A stretch of DNA of 35,700 bases from Bacteroidales bacterium (GCA_004557565.1 SFGS01000018.1:1-35700), one strand, 5' to 3'; positions 23,863 through 32,563 are shown, counted from the stretch's first letter. Made by a program: numbers and translations. The notes: a model not told the origin generated them from the sequence alone.

Positions 23863-26856
23863 TTATCTTACGATTTGCTTCTTGCCTTGGAAGATGTAGA
23901 TGCCCTTGTCGAGACCTTCGAGACTGGTGGCGTTGGTTCTGACGATGCGGCCGTCGATGGTGTAAACATTGCTGTTCACAGCCTTACTTGTCACCACGTC
24001 GGTAACTGCGGTAGGCACTTCCTTTTCAAGCACCACATCAGGAATCTCGGTGATTTCGGTGATGGCGATTTGGGCAGGAATGTAACCTGGCTTGCTGAAA
24101 GTGGCGAGATATTTGAGTTCAGATTTGATGACTGGAATCTCAAACACGCCCTCTGCGTTAGTCACGCCCTGGTAGCGCACATCAGCCACACGCGCTGCTT
24201 CACCATCGGAGGCAGGCTCTTGAATAGCCACGAGTTCGATGCTCACACCTTCAATAGCAGCATTGCTCTTGTCCACCACTTTGCCCTTGAGCACTTTTGG
24301 AGTGAGAATTACGCCAAAGTTGGTCACTGGGAATTTCCATTCCGAAGCGGCAAGTTGGGTGAGTTCGCTCACTTTCTTTGAGTCATGCTTGTTGCCATAG
24401 CACATCTTAGCCACGGTGCCATCGGTAGCGAAGTACACGTTCTTGTAAGCGGTGGCTTCCGACTGCATTTTCACTCTGATAGCGCCACCATTGTAGATGA
24501 ATGGCTCAGCAAATGTAATCACCAGCATATCCACCTGTTCGGTGCTCTTACCTTGCTTCTTGAAGGTGTATTCACCGTCAAACACCTTGGTCATATCGGC
24601 ATCGGCGGTGTAGTCGGCATCGCCAAATTCGGTGTCGGCGCAGTTCATCACAAATGCCTTCACATTGGTGGTCACATCGCCAACGGTGTTGTAGCCTTGA
24701 TAAGTGAGCGAGCCAATCTTGTCGCCAGCCTTCAAACCAGCAGCGGCAAGCATTTCAGCGGTGTAGAGTGTTTCCGACACACTGTTCTTGTAGTTGAGGA
24801 ACAATGGAGAACTTGCGGTGCCATTGCCCACGCCCGCTACCACTGCAGCGGTAGCCTTTTCTTCGCTCACCACCACTTGTGCGGTGTCGCTTACCATTTC
24901 GTAGCCATCAGTCCAAGCGAGCTTCATGTAGGCTGGATAGGTGCCAGCGGCGTGAGGAGTGAATGCAAATTCAAAGTTGGCTTCACCTGCTGAAGCGATT
25001 TCAGAGGTCTCGGCAGTTGCCACGGCTTCGCCATTGAAGTAGAGAGTGGCGGTGTAAGCCTCGGCTGTTTCTGCCACGGTGTTGATGTTGCGCACCTTCA
25101 TCGTAGCCACATATTCATCGTTCACAGTGGCTGTGGCTGGCATATCAGTTTCGGTAGCCACCACATCGTGAGCCACGTCAAGTTTCTTGAAGCCATACAC
25201 ATTGTCGATGCTTGCGTAGCCCGATTCGAAGCCGATGTAGTATTCACCGGCTGGCACGCCCTCAACCACGAAGTTGGCCCAAGTTTGTGTAGCAGTAGCG
25301 CTGGTACCAGCGTTGGTGCCTGTGAGGTCGATATTCTCAGATGCGAGCACCTTGGTCCAATTCTTGCGGTCGGCAGAATAGTACACATCCACTGTGCTGG
25401 TGCCGTATTTCGAGTTGCGAGCAGCGTCGAAGGTCATCTTCTCGCCTGCTTCCACTTTCAACTTTGGAGTGGCGAGGATTGATGGATACGTCGATGTACC
25501 ATTCTTCATAAAGTTGTTTGAGCCGTTGGTGTAGTTGGTCTTGGTCCACTCGCCACCATTGCCACAGTCGTACCAGCCTGTAGGCACAGCCTTCGAGTCT
25601 TTGTCGTCCTCGAAGTTGGCGAAGAACTTGTTGGAATCGAGCACAGTTGCCGAGAGTGGAATGTCGATGGTGTTGTAGCCCACCACTTTCACTGTGAGGT
25701 TGCCAGAGAAGATGCCTGGAGTGGCGGCAAGAGCGGTGAGGGTGACTTCCTTCTTTTCGTGAGCAGCCACATTCAAAGCAGCGGCGGACACGGAGAAGCC
25801 TTCTGGCACGGTAATTTCAACCGACATAGGTGCTGCACCTGCATTTTCCACCGTGAATTTCTTTTCGGTGTTGGCGGAAATCATGCCGAATGTGCCAAAC
25901 TCCTTTGCGGTGCTGGCATCGGTGCCCATATTGTAGTTATTGTTGTCGCGAAGCACGAGTTTTGGTTCATACTTCACTGGTTCAATCCATGAGCCGTAAG
26001 CGCTGGTGTTCTTGTAGTTTTCCACCAGGTCGTAACGTGAGCGGGTGGCGTAGTTTGCCACGTTGAGCGTTGTCGAGATTTCCACATCAGCGGTTTCGCC
26101 CACTGCAAGCACCTTGTCGAATGGCTTAGTAGCCACAATCACGTGAGGGGTGGAAGTGGAATTAAACTTACCAATGCTGTAAGAGAAGCCTTCGTCGCCT
26201 GGATTGAATGGCAGGTCGCCATCGTTGGTAATCTTACCAGTCAATGCCACTTGGAAGTTGCCTTCAGCGTCGCAGTCGGGCTCAGAACTGGAGACGAGTT
26301 TGCACGATACCACCTTCAGACTCTTATAGAGGTCAACTTCGGCGCTGGTGGCGGCGAAATTGTCGAGGTAGGCATAGTGGGCGTAAATTGCCACCATCTC
26401 GTTGGCCAATCCCGAAATAGAATAGGTGCAGTAAGCAGTGGTGCTTGGCTCACCTGTTACGGTAGAGGTGATTTCTTCACCGATAACGTATTCTCCTGCC
26501 GCGCTTTTGGTGGCTTTGAAGAACTTCACCACGGTCTTGTCGTTGTAGTTCTTCACCATCACGCTGGCGGTGCCAGTGAGGCGAGTGGTAACCAGATAAT
26601 TAGGTGATGATGAACTCTGATAGCCGCTGTAAAGAGCCGTTGAGCCATCCACGCCTTGCGAAGTGCGATAAGAGAACTGGGAGCTGCTGGTGCCAGTGCG
26701 TCCCCAACCTTTTGCCGCAGCGAAGTCGCCCGATGTCGAAACAGTGGTTTCAAAGTCCACCGAGTAGGGGCTGATGGTATGAGTAGCATCTTGAGCCGAT
26801 GCCACCAGTCCACAAGCCAATGCCGCTGCCAAAACGAAGTGTTTAAATAGTTTCAT
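23863..26856 (-). CDS. Secreted choice-of-anchor protein with type IX-like C-terminal tag
   Basis: The 997-residue protein has a signal peptide (HFVLAAALACGLVASAQ). It continues with a series of beta domains: an adhesin-like N-terminal module (~25-190), CARDB-like modules with VLAVGETADVEISTTLNVAN and FTVENAGAAPMSVEITVPEG, and a choice-of-anchor module (~405-570; NFEDDKDSKAVPTGWYDCG, YIGFESGYASIDNVYG). A further CARDB-like part follows (~575-670), then a carboxypeptidase-like segment (~865-950; KGKVVDKSNAAIEGVSIELV). The last ~45 residues (NVYTIDGRIVRTNATSLEGL, then GIYIFQGKKQIVR) match the Por/type A sorting tag of type IX secretion. This differs from its two neighbours, which end in dockerins. 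No catalytic motif was recognised; a surface binding role is likely. Confidence 0.82.
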   Translation of the reverse strand: MKLFKHFVLAAALACGLVASAQDATHTISPYSVDFETTVSTSGDFAAAKGWGRTGTSSSQFSYRTSQGVDGSTALYSGYQSSSSPNYLVTTRLTGTASVMVKNYNDKTVVKFFKATKSAAGEYVIGEEITSTVTGEPSTTAYCTYSISGLANEMVAIYAHYAYLDNFAATSAEVDLYKSLKVVSCKLVSSSEPDCDAEGNFQVALTGKITNDGDLPFNPGDEGFSYSIGKFNSTSTPHVIVATKPFDKVLAVGETADVEISTTLNVANYATRSRYDLVENYKNTSAYGSWIEPVKYEPKLVLRDNNNYNMGTDASTAKEFGTFGMISANTEKKFTVENAGAAPMSVEITVPEGFSVSAAALNVAAHEKKEVTLTALAATPGIFSGNLTVKVVGYNTIDIPLSATVLDSNKFFANFEDDKDSKAVPTGWYDCGNGGEWTKTNYTNGSNNFMKNGTSTYPSILATPKLKVEAGEKMTFDAARNSKYGTSTVDVYYSADRKNWTKVLASENIDLTGTNAGTSATATQTWANFVVEGVPAGEYYIGFESGYASIDNVYGFKKLDVAHDVVATETDMPATATVNDEYVATMKVRNINTVAETAEAYTATLYFNGEAVATAETSEIASAGEANFEFAFTPHAAGTYPAYMKLAWTDGYEMVSDTAQVVVSEEKATAAVVAGVGNGTASSPLFLNYKNSVSETLYTAEMLAAAGLKAGDKIGSLTYQGYNTVGDVTTNVKAFVMNCADTEFGDADYTADADMTKVFDGEYTFKKQGKSTEQVDMLVITFAEPFIYNGGAIRVKMQSEATAYKNVYFATDGTVAKMCYGNKHDSKKVSELTQLAASEWKFPVTNFGVILTPKVLKGKVVDKSNAAIEGVSIELVAIQEPASDGEAARVADVRYQGVTNAEGVFEIPVIKSELKYLATFSKPGYIPAQIAITEITEIPDVVLEKEVPTAVTDVVTSKAVNSNVYTIDGRIVRTNATSLEGLDKGIYIFQGKKQIVR

Positions 26857-26923
26857 AAGCTACTGGTTTTTTTGTTAATATAATGAGTTATTAGTGTCAC
26901 TGAAAAAAGAAAAATAACAAGTA

Positions 26924-26976
26924 TGGGGGTGTGTCAAAAACGCGATTCCGTTTTAGGTGATTTTGACACTCCCCCA
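26924..26976 (-). terminator. Terminator of the 1115-residue gene
   Basis: TGGGGGTGTGTCAAAA (26924-26939) pairs with TTTTGACACTCCCCCA (26961-26976) with one mismatch around a 21-nt loop. On the minus strand it lies 20 nt after the stop codon, with a T-rich stretch some 10 nt further on. Confidence 0.65.
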
Positions 26977-26996
26977 CACCGAGGATATTGTGATGC

Positions 26997-29900
26997 TTAT
27001 TGAGCGAGCACGAGGTTGATGAGTGCTGTCACATCTGAGTTGTTGACGCGGCCATCGCCGTTCACGTCGCACAGCGAGTTGCTATACGAGCCCAAACCCA
27101 AGAGGTGTGCAATCAGAGCGGTAACATCGGTTGTATTCAGCACGCCATCACCGTTGATGTCGCCCTTCAAGCCCTTGCCGAAGTGCTTAAATTCCACATT
27201 GTCGTAGAAGCCGCCAAGACTCTCGGTGGCTACCGACTGAATGGCCACATACACTTTCTTTCCTGCGTATGCCGAGAGGTCGTAGGTGAGGTGTGTCCAG
27301 CCCTCTGCAGGGTTAAACAGACCAAGTTCGGTGGTGGTGCCCACTTGCTTGAAGGTGCTGCGGTCGGTGGCGCTGGTTTCGCTCACATACACATTCACCT
27401 TTGGTCCCTTTGCAGGCATCACGCTGTTGACCGATTCCCATGTGCGGGCGTCGAATTCGAGTTTCGACTTATCGGTGGCTGTGTAGAGCGGGCTTACCAA
27501 CCAGTCGTCGAATGCGCCGTTGCTGTTGCAGCGTGTCATCAGCGATTGACTGCCGTGAGGTTCTTTGAGTGAGTTGTAACATTCGCTGTCGTTGAGCACG
27601 AAGAATGAGAGCAGACCGCCATTGTTAGGGAATGTCCAGAACGAAATCTTGAGGCTGGCGGTGCCGTCGGCATTGATGCCGGTGAATCCTGATGGCACTT
27701 CGCCTGTAGCGTCGCGTTCGAAGCCGAAGTAGTGAATATCGCTGCCCAATGCCACTGCCGATACTGGGAATGTGGCTGCGGTGCCGTCGCTGAATGTCAC
27801 GGTCATATTGTCGCTAAGGTCGGTGGATTCGGCTGCCAAACTTGCTTGCGCTGTGATGGTGAATTGCTTTGAAGAAGCTGGCTTGAGTTCATCGCCGTTG
27901 GCAAGTGTGGTGGTGAAGTATTCGGTGCCGAAGTTCACGCTGCTGATGCTCACGCTCTCGCTGCCGAGGTTGGTGATGGCAAATGTAGGCGACACTTCTT
28001 TTTCACCATAGTTCACCTTGTAAGCGTCCCAACCGTCGGCGCTGAGCGATACGTTGGCGGAGGCGGCCTCAATCTTCACGTTGTCGAGGGCGGCACCACG
28101 GGTCTTGTTGTAGTCGTGAGCAATGTAGCGCCAGCGCAATGCTATCACCTTGCCTGCGTATGGAGTGAGGTCGAGGGTTTCGTAAGCCCAATAGCAGTTG
28201 CCGTCGGCTTCCACATTGTTGCTGATCAGTTTCACCTGTTGCCATTCGCCATCGGCATACACGTCCATAAAGGCTGCGTCGATGCCGTCTTCAGCGGTGG
28301 TGTTGTTGACGTGCAGCTTGGTCTTGTCGTTGATCAAGCTCACAGGGCGCTGATTGCCCCACCAGAAACTGAGTTGATACTTGCCTGTGGCAGGCACGCT
28401 AATGTCGGGCGAGGTGAGGTAGGCTGTTTGTTCCATCTTGTTAGAGTATGCCACCACGCTACCTTCGCCAGCGAATGTGTGGGAGTTGGTACGGCTCCAA
28501 GTGGTGAGCGAGGCATTTTCCACGCTCCAGCCGAGTGGTGCGAATTTCTCGTCGTCGAAGGTTTCAATCCATGGGAATGTGCTTACCGAATGGTCGGCTT
28601 GGGTGCTGAACGACCACACTGGGCAGTCGGTGGCATCGCCCACGCTGTTGTAAGGTACCACTTTCCAGTAGTAGGTGGTGCCGTATTCGGCTTGTGCGAG
28701 TTTGTAGGAAGTGGCTGTGCCGCAATCCGCGCCGTTCACCACGTTGAACTCGCCGTTTTTCTTGCCTATGTAAATCTTGTAGCCTTCGGCAAATTGAGCC
28801 TCACGCCATTTGAATTGCACATTTTTGATAAACACATCGGTCTCGCCTTGCTTTGGAGCCTCCACTTCGCAACTGGTGGGCACGCTTTCGCTGCCATACA
28901 GGTTGGGAAGCAACACGCGGTCGATGAGATAAGTGGTCCATTCGTCAACGCCAGTTTCCGAAGAATAGGTCACAGCCGAGTTTTTAAAGCGCAAGCGCAA
29001 GTTGTCGGTGTTGTACTTCGAGAGGTCGATTTCCACATTGATAAGGGTATCAGTCTTGGTGTAGTCGCCCAGCCATAGGCTGTCGGTGTACGTTTCGCCG
29101 CCATCGGTCGATGCCCACACCGAGAGGTCGTTGTAAGGCACTTCTTCGCCGCTGAACATGCTGTAGTAGGTGAACATAAACTTCTTGGGGCCGTCGGCTT
29201 TGCTCAAGTCGAGGCGTGGAGTTTCGAGATAGCAGTCGGTGAGACTTGCACCGCTGTATGCGCTCTTGTCGCCTTCAATGGCGTAAACGCTGGTGGAGAA
29301 GTCGGTGGATTTCCAGCCTGCTGGTGGGAACTGCTCGCCTTCGAAGAGTTCGAGCGCGTAGCCGTCGGGCACTGCCTGCTTGTTGGCTACCACATGGAGC
29401 GTAACGTCGCCGCCATTGGTGTGGAGCACCACATCACATTCGGCAGGTGAGGTCAAACTCGCCTTGTATGCCACTTGGAAAGTGGTGGTTTCGTTGATGC
29501 CGAGGTCCACCTTGCTGAAGTCGCCAGGAATGGTGATGCAGTCGGGTGCGTCGTAACCTGTCACCTTCAAGCCCTTCTTGCCCACGTTTTTAAGTTGAAT
29601 GGCTTCGCTGTAACGCTTTTCGCCAATATACATTTCGGGCATTTCGTAGCGTGTCTGGTTGAGTTCAGCGATAGGGCCGGTGAGTGCTTGGTGATATTTC
29701 ACGCTCACATTGTCGAGATACACCACATTGGCTACCTTCTTGAGCATGTTGTAGATAAACGCAATCTTGATGGTCTTGCCTTGATAGGCGTCGAGGTCGA
29801 TTTTTGAGTTGTGGATAGCCCAGTTTTGCCACATATAAGAGCCGTAAGGGTCGGCTGGCACACCGCTATTGCGCACATCTTCCTCATTTTGAATGTCGAA

Positions 29901-30344
29901 AATCACGGTAGTGTCCGACGGGTTGGCCATATCGATGATAGCCACTTGGAGGGTCATGGCGCGGTCGTTGAGACACGCTGCAGCGGCAGCCTCCCAGTCG
30001 AATGCCAACTGGTAGGTGTTGTCAAGTTTCAACTCAGGTGTGATGAGATAGTCCTTGCGAGGACCGATACCATCGTTGTCACCTTTATCGTAAGTAGGCG
30101 CATCGCAGTAAGCGTAATAGTAACCACTCATCGTACTGTTGGCAGTACTGTTTTTCGAAATGGTCCATCTGTAGCCCTTGTGCGAGCCTGTGTAGCTGGT
30201 CACCGCAGTCCAACCGTCGGGCATCTGCGTGGTCGCCACATCTGACTGAGTGTGTTCAAAGTCTTCGTCGAGCAGTGTTTGGGCATTTGCCGTCACCGCC
30301 AATGAGCAGAGCATTGAAAGCATCAAAAAGTAGATTTTTCTCAT
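26997..30344 (-). CDS. Large secreted multi-adhesin protein with C-terminal type I dockerin
   Basis: The 1115-residue protein has a signal peptide (FLMLSMLCSLAVTANAQ). It has several cleaved-adhesin/choice-of-anchor J modules: ~20-220 (LLDEDFEHTQSD...VVYLDNVSVKY), ~330-490 (LELFEGEQFPPAGWKSTDF), ~620-780 (FPWIETFDDEKFAPLGWSVE, GAALDNVKIE) and ~870-1055 (DWLVSPLYTATDKSKLEFDA). Between them are choice-of-anchor D-like beta domains (IQLKNVGKKGLKVTGYDAPD) and a fibronectin III-like domain (~510-615; FKWREAQFAEGYKIYIGKKN). Residues 1061-1115 form a two-loop dockerin (GDINGDGVLNTTDVTALI and CDVNGDGRVNNSDVTALI). It is related in design to the 838-residue protein. It probably acts at the cell surface in binding polymers or host material. 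No enzyme domain is visible. Confidence 0.85.
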   Translation of the reverse strand: MRKIYFLMLSMLCSLAVTANAQTLLDEDFEHTQSDVATTQMPDGWTAVTSYTGSHKGYRWTISKNSTANSTMSGYYYAYCDAPTYDKGDNDGIGPRKDYLITPELKLDNTYQLAFDWEAAAAACLNDRAMTLQVAIIDMANPSDTTVIFDIQNEEDVRNSGVPADPYGSYMWQNWAIHNSKIDLDAYQGKTIKIAFIYNMLKKVANVVYLDNVSVKYHQALTGPIAELNQTRYEMPEMYIGEKRYSEAIQLKNVGKKGLKVTGYDAPDCITIPGDFSKVDLGINETTTFQVAYKASLTSPAECDVVLHTNGGDVTLHVVANKQAVPDGYALELFEGEQFPPAGWKSTDFSTSVYAIEGDKSAYSGASLTDCYLETPRLDLSKADGPKKFMFTYYSMFSGEEVPYNDLSVWASTDGGETYTDSLWLGDYTKTDTLINVEIDLSKYNTDNLRLRFKNSAVTYSSETGVDEWTTYLIDRVLLPNLYGSESVPTSCEVEAPKQGETDVFIKNVQFKWREAQFAEGYKIYIGKKNGEFNVVNGADCGTATSYKLAQAEYGTTYYWKVVPYNSVGDATDCPVWSFSTQADHSVSTFPWIETFDDEKFAPLGWSVENASLTTWSRTNSHTFAGEGSVVAYSNKMEQTAYLTSPDISVPATGKYQLSFWWGNQRPVSLINDKTKLHVNNTTAEDGIDAAFMDVYADGEWQQVKLISNNVEADGNCYWAYETLDLTPYAGKVIALRWRYIAHDYNKTRGAALDNVKIEAASANVSLSADGWDAYKVNYGEKEVSPTFAITNLGSESVSISSVNFGTEYFTTTLANGDELKPASSKQFTITAQASLAAESTDLSDNMTVTFSDGTAATFPVSAVALGSDIHYFGFERDATGEVPSGFTGINADGTASLKISFWTFPNNGGLLSFFVLNDSECYNSLKEPHGSQSLMTRCNSNGAFDDWLVSPLYTATDKSKLEFDARTWESVNSVMPAKGPKVNVYVSETSATDRSTFKQVGTTTELGLFNPAEGWTHLTYDLSAYAGKKVYVAIQSVATESLGGFYDNVEFKHFGKGLKGDINGDGVLNTTDVTALIAHLLGLGSYSNSLCDVNGDGRVNNSDVTALINLVLAQ

Positions 30345-30595
30345 TTTAGTAAATATTTAATGTAACTAACTTTAACGATTTATTCACAAAAGTCATAATA
30401 TCAAATGCAAATTTAACAAATTTCATAATAAAAACGAAAAAAACACGCAAAAAAACACAATTTCCCACCAATTATTAACAAAAAAACACACATCCCACAA
30501 GTTAACAAGTCAACAAGTCAACAGGTCAACGAGTAGGTGTCCTATAAGTCCGATTCGTCCGATTCGTCCGATTCGTCCGATTCCCCAGTCCCCAT
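30345..30595. repeat. Gene-free A+T-rich leader and 8-9-mer tandem tract
   Basis: The part next to the 1115-residue gene is A+T-rich and holds a possible minus-strand -7 box, TAAATTTG (30415-30408). From 30500 to 30535 come 8-9-nt repeats of AAGTCAAC type, and from 30548 to 30584 four copies of CCGATTCGT. These resemble the tracts at 20918-20979, 32060-32116 and 33419-33540. Confidence 0.75.
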
Positions 30596-30892
30596 TTAAT
30601 CATCACAATCGTATGAGAGCAATTCTATATTAAAATTCTTTTTAAAGTAATCCATCAATTTGTCTTCTAATTGCGACAAGTAATCATCAATGACGGCAAT
30701 ATCAATATCTTCTGTCTTATGGGTTATTTTGACAGCAACATATTGAGTCATAAGTAAATCTGTGGGCTCATCATACCAATACGAAATATATGGAACATAG
30801 GCATTCTTAAAGTATAAATCTTGAGTTTTAGTTCCATTTAATCTATTCAATACACTTTGTATTTTTTCACCTCTCGTCTCCATAATGCTCAT
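30596..30892 (-). CDS. Small hypothetical protein, unknown function
   Basis: The 98-residue protein is not recognised. An alternative start at the second Met (30883) gives 95 residues. It has no signal peptide or membrane segment and is acidic at its C-terminus (LLSYDCDD), with an amphipathic helical part (DYLSQLEDKLMDYFKKNF). Base composition is clearly more A+T-rich than the neighbouring adhesin and PUL genes, as in the next upstream gene, which suggests transfer. A weak -7-like TAATTGTG (30915-30908) precedes it. It may be a member of a small accessory pair with 31005-31415, but the 112-nt gap carries no clear link. Confidence 0.55.
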   Translation of the reverse strand: MSIMETRGEKIQSVLNRLNGTKTQDLYFKNAYVPYISYWYDEPTDLLMTQYVAVKITHKTEDIDIAVIDDYLSQLEDKLMDYFKKNFNIELLSYDCDD

Positions 30893-30950
30893 TTTTAATT
30901 AAACACACAATTATCATCCAGTTTTCCTAACCCACAATTTCACTAATTAA

Positions 30951-30972
30951 GGAAATGATATACAAATTCTCC
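30951..30972. repeat. Solo copy of the 411-bp element's terminal repeat
   Basis: GGAAATGATATACAAATTCTCC-type sequence here matches the element's terminal motif (GGGAATGATATACAAG, 31631-31646) at most positions, including the 12-nt core AATGATATACAA. It lies between two orphan genes and may be a remnant. Confidence 0.5.
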
Positions 30973-31004
30973 ATGAAAACTTGTTAAGTTAGAAAGAAAG
31001 TGCA

Positions 31005-31415
31005 CTACTTATTGAAACCATCAACTTTATACTTATAGTCTTTAATAATATCAAAAAAATCTGGACCGTCAATCTCCATGTTGGCAAAAGCGCACAAAGC
31101 ATTGTAATTGTCTTGTATAAACATTGCAATTTCAATAGGACATTCAGAAGAATGTTTAATATTCTTTGTGATGTTTATCGGTATAACATTGTCACCATTC
31201 ACTATATACAGACATAATGGGTGACCACAATACTCGTATGTTCTTCCACAGTCAACAATAATATCAAAGGGAAGACCCGTATTTTTTGCATACAGATAAG
31301 TCACACCTTCGGTCAATTCTTCATTTTGAAGTGTGCTTGCATACTTGCCTTCGGAGTTGTTTTTCATAACGTTATCTATCTCCTCTCCGACGATTTGTCT
31401 CATTCTCTTATTCAT
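31005..31415 (-). CDS. Small hypothetical protein, unknown function
   Basis: The 136-residue protein is not recognised. It has no signal peptide or membrane helix. Visible segments are an N-terminal helical, charged part (MRQIVGEEIDNVMKNN), a central beta-like region with two nearby Cys (FDIIVDCGRTYEYCGHPLCL) and an acidic, aromatic C-terminus (DGPDFFDIIKDYKYKV). The composition is A+T-rich. An exact -7 box, TATATTTG (31459-31452 on the minus strand), predicts a start about 30 nt before the ATG, so the gene is probably expressed. Size, acidity and location would suit an immunity or antitoxin-like accessory protein, but nothing proves it. Confidence 0.6.
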   Translation of the reverse strand: MNKRMRQIVGEEIDNVMKNNSEGKYASTLQNEELTEGVTYLYAKNTGLPFDIIVDCGRTYEYCGHPLCLYIVNGDNVIPINITKNIKHSSECPIEIAMFIQDNYNALCAFANMEIDGPDFFDIIKDYKYKVDGFNK

Positions 31416-31451
31416 AAAAAAGTCTTTATTTATCCATACTTTATATTTCTA

Positions 31452-31459
31452 CAAATATA
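31452..31459 (-). promoter_or_regulatory. -7 box of the 136-residue gene
   Basis: TATATTTG on the minus strand matches TANNTTTG and lies 37 nt before the ATG. A TTG -33 element is not evident at the expected distance. Confidence 0.5.
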
Positions 31460-31511
31460 CACCTTTTTTCTAATTGTCAGACATTTACCAACAAATAAAT
31501 TTCAAATTTTA

Positions 31512-31630
31512 CAAACCAAAGGGACGGTTCTTTCGGTCTGTGGGATTGTATCTAACTGATATTGTGATTGATATTGCCACAAATGGCGCAATTTTTGGCG
31601 CAAAATGGAGAAAAAGAGGGCTTTTGCATT
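31512..31630. repeat. Composite repeat A, left part
   Basis: From the 26-nt REP-like arm (31512-31537) through GGGATTGTATCTAACTGATA to AGAGGGCTTTTGCATT, this matches 33303-33410. The match breaks exactly where the 411-bp element begins and resumes after it, at 32053-32116. Confidence 0.8.
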
Positions 31631-32041
31631 GGGAATGATATACAAGTTGTCCCGAAAAAGATGCAATGAAATTCCGTTAGGAATTTGATGTGTGTAGGCA
31701 GGTATGCAGAAAAGACGCAATGGAGCGAAGCGAAATGGAATCTTTTCGAACCTTTAGCTCGCTCGAACTTGTTCGGGCAAATGCCTGCAATAGATATGTC
31801 AGTATTATGCATTCCTGCGGAATGCGACAACATCAAAAAGCCCTATAATGGCGAAATCGCATCCCGCTGGGATGCGTGTTTGTTATGCTATATTTGCAGG
31901 CATTTCGCTTCGGTTATGCTGCATTTCGCTTCGCTCATTTCGCATAACCTTCGCTGCATACCTGCCTACTCACATCAAATCCCTACGGGATTTTTTAAAT
32001 CATTACTAAATTATCACAGGGACACCTTGTATATCATTGCC
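31631..32041. mobile_element. ~411-bp structured MITE-like element with nested inverted repeats
   Basis: Outer ends 31631-31653 and 32019-32041 are inverted repeats sharing AATGATATACAAG and GTCCC. Inner arms 31669-31709 and 31954-31993 are inverted over ~40 bp (CTGCATACCTGCCTAC core) with few changes. Four short stems have the form AT(T/C)CC...GG(A/G)AT: 31671-31684, 31978-31992, 31809-31825 and 31859-31875; they differ by paired changes that keep the stem. GCGAAGCGAAATG on the left is complementary to CATTTCGCTTCGC on the right, and GGTTATGC/GCATAACC (31912-31949) forms another stem. An open frame across it (31685-32104) reads through these stems and is not credible. The flanking sequence matches an uninterrupted copy at 33.4 kb, which supports insertion. 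No transposase is present. Confidence 0.75.
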
Positions 32042-32052
32042 TTTACATTTGT

Positions 32053-32116
32053 GAGCATCGGACAAATCGGACTTATCCGACCCATCAACTTGTTGACTCG
32101 TTGACCTGTTGACTTC
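32053..32116. repeat. Composite repeat A, right part with GTTGACYY 8-mers
   Basis: GCATCGGACAAATCGGACTT continues the composite repeat after the element, and GTTGACTC, GTTGACCT and GTTGACTT follow as three 8-mers. It matches 33417-33440 and 33505-33541 of composite B. Confidence 0.75.
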
Positions 32117-32131
32117 TCCTGGGAGGTGGAC

Positions 32132-32167
32132 AAAAAAAGGTCGGGCACTCGTGAGGGTGCCCGACCT
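32132..32167 (-). terminator. Terminator of the chimeric 123-residue gene
   Basis: AGGTCGGGCAC (32138-32148) pairs perfectly with GTGCCCGACCT (32157-32167). On the minus strand a run of seven T's follows. It is nearly identical to the pckA terminator at 33556-33592. Confidence 0.85.
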
Positions 32168-32191
32168 GAATTATAAGTATGAATTGGTGGA

Positions 32192-32563
32192 TTATTTCAC
32201 GAATTTAGAGGTTTGGAGAGAGCCGTCGGTGTAGCGCACCACCTTGATGTTCACGCCATCCACTGGTTCAGCATTTTTGATGCCTGACACTGAATAGTAT
32301 TCCACAGAAGCCACTTGTTTGCTTGCTGCCACATCTTCAATGCCGGTTTGTTCGCCTTCCTCGATGAGCTTCAATATGTCGAATGGCATATTGTTGTCGC
32401 CTCCCCACGGCACATAAGAGAGACTATCATCCACGATTGTAGGAACGATGTCAACGTCCTCGCGGAATACTGACGCGAAGTTGACGGTAAACGCTGCGCG
32501 AGCCTCGAAGCCGGGCAGGTTTTCAACCGAGTTGAAATTAAGGTTAGAAAAAGATAAGTCCAT
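32192..32563 (-). CDS. Probable chimeric remnant: phage-like N-terminus joined to a type IX-like C-terminal tag
   Basis: The 123-residue reading frame combines two unlike parts. Residues 1-~75 (NLPGFEARAAFTVNFASVFR, LSYVPWGGDNNMPFDILKLI) recall, from memory, the start of portal-like proteins of Bacteroidales prophages and have no signal peptide. Residues ~76-123 (VASVEYYSVSGIKNAEPVDG, then GVNIKVVRYTDGSLQTSKFVK-like end) match the C-terminal tag of type IX-secreted Bacteroidales proteins, which only works behind a signal peptide and passenger. The frame is open, so a fusion protein may be made, but it should not be secreted. The most likely origin is a deletion or recombination that joined two gene fragments. 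A strong terminator follows, probably inherited from the secreted-protein gene. The start codon lies in a hairpin. Confidence 0.55.
   Translation of the reverse strand: MDLSFSNLNFNSVENLPGFEARAAFTVNFASVFREDVDIVPTIVDDSLSYVPWGGDNNMPFDILKLIEEGEQTGIEDVAASKQVASVEYYSVSGIKNAEPVDGVNIKVVRYTDGSLQTSKFVK

Noticed and set aside
23863..26856. Protease (gingipain-like) activity for the adhesin proteins
   Set aside because: Only adhesin-type beta modules are visible; no Cys/His protease domain was found in any of the three.
28116..29078. Plus-strand frame (320 residues) over the 1115-residue gene
   Set aside because: Shadow of a well-supported secreted protein; no signal, motif or promoter of its own.
31685..32104. 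139-residue frame inside the 411-bp element
   Set aside because: It crosses both inverted arms and all the hairpins and ends in an 8-mer tract; structure, not coding, explains the sequence.
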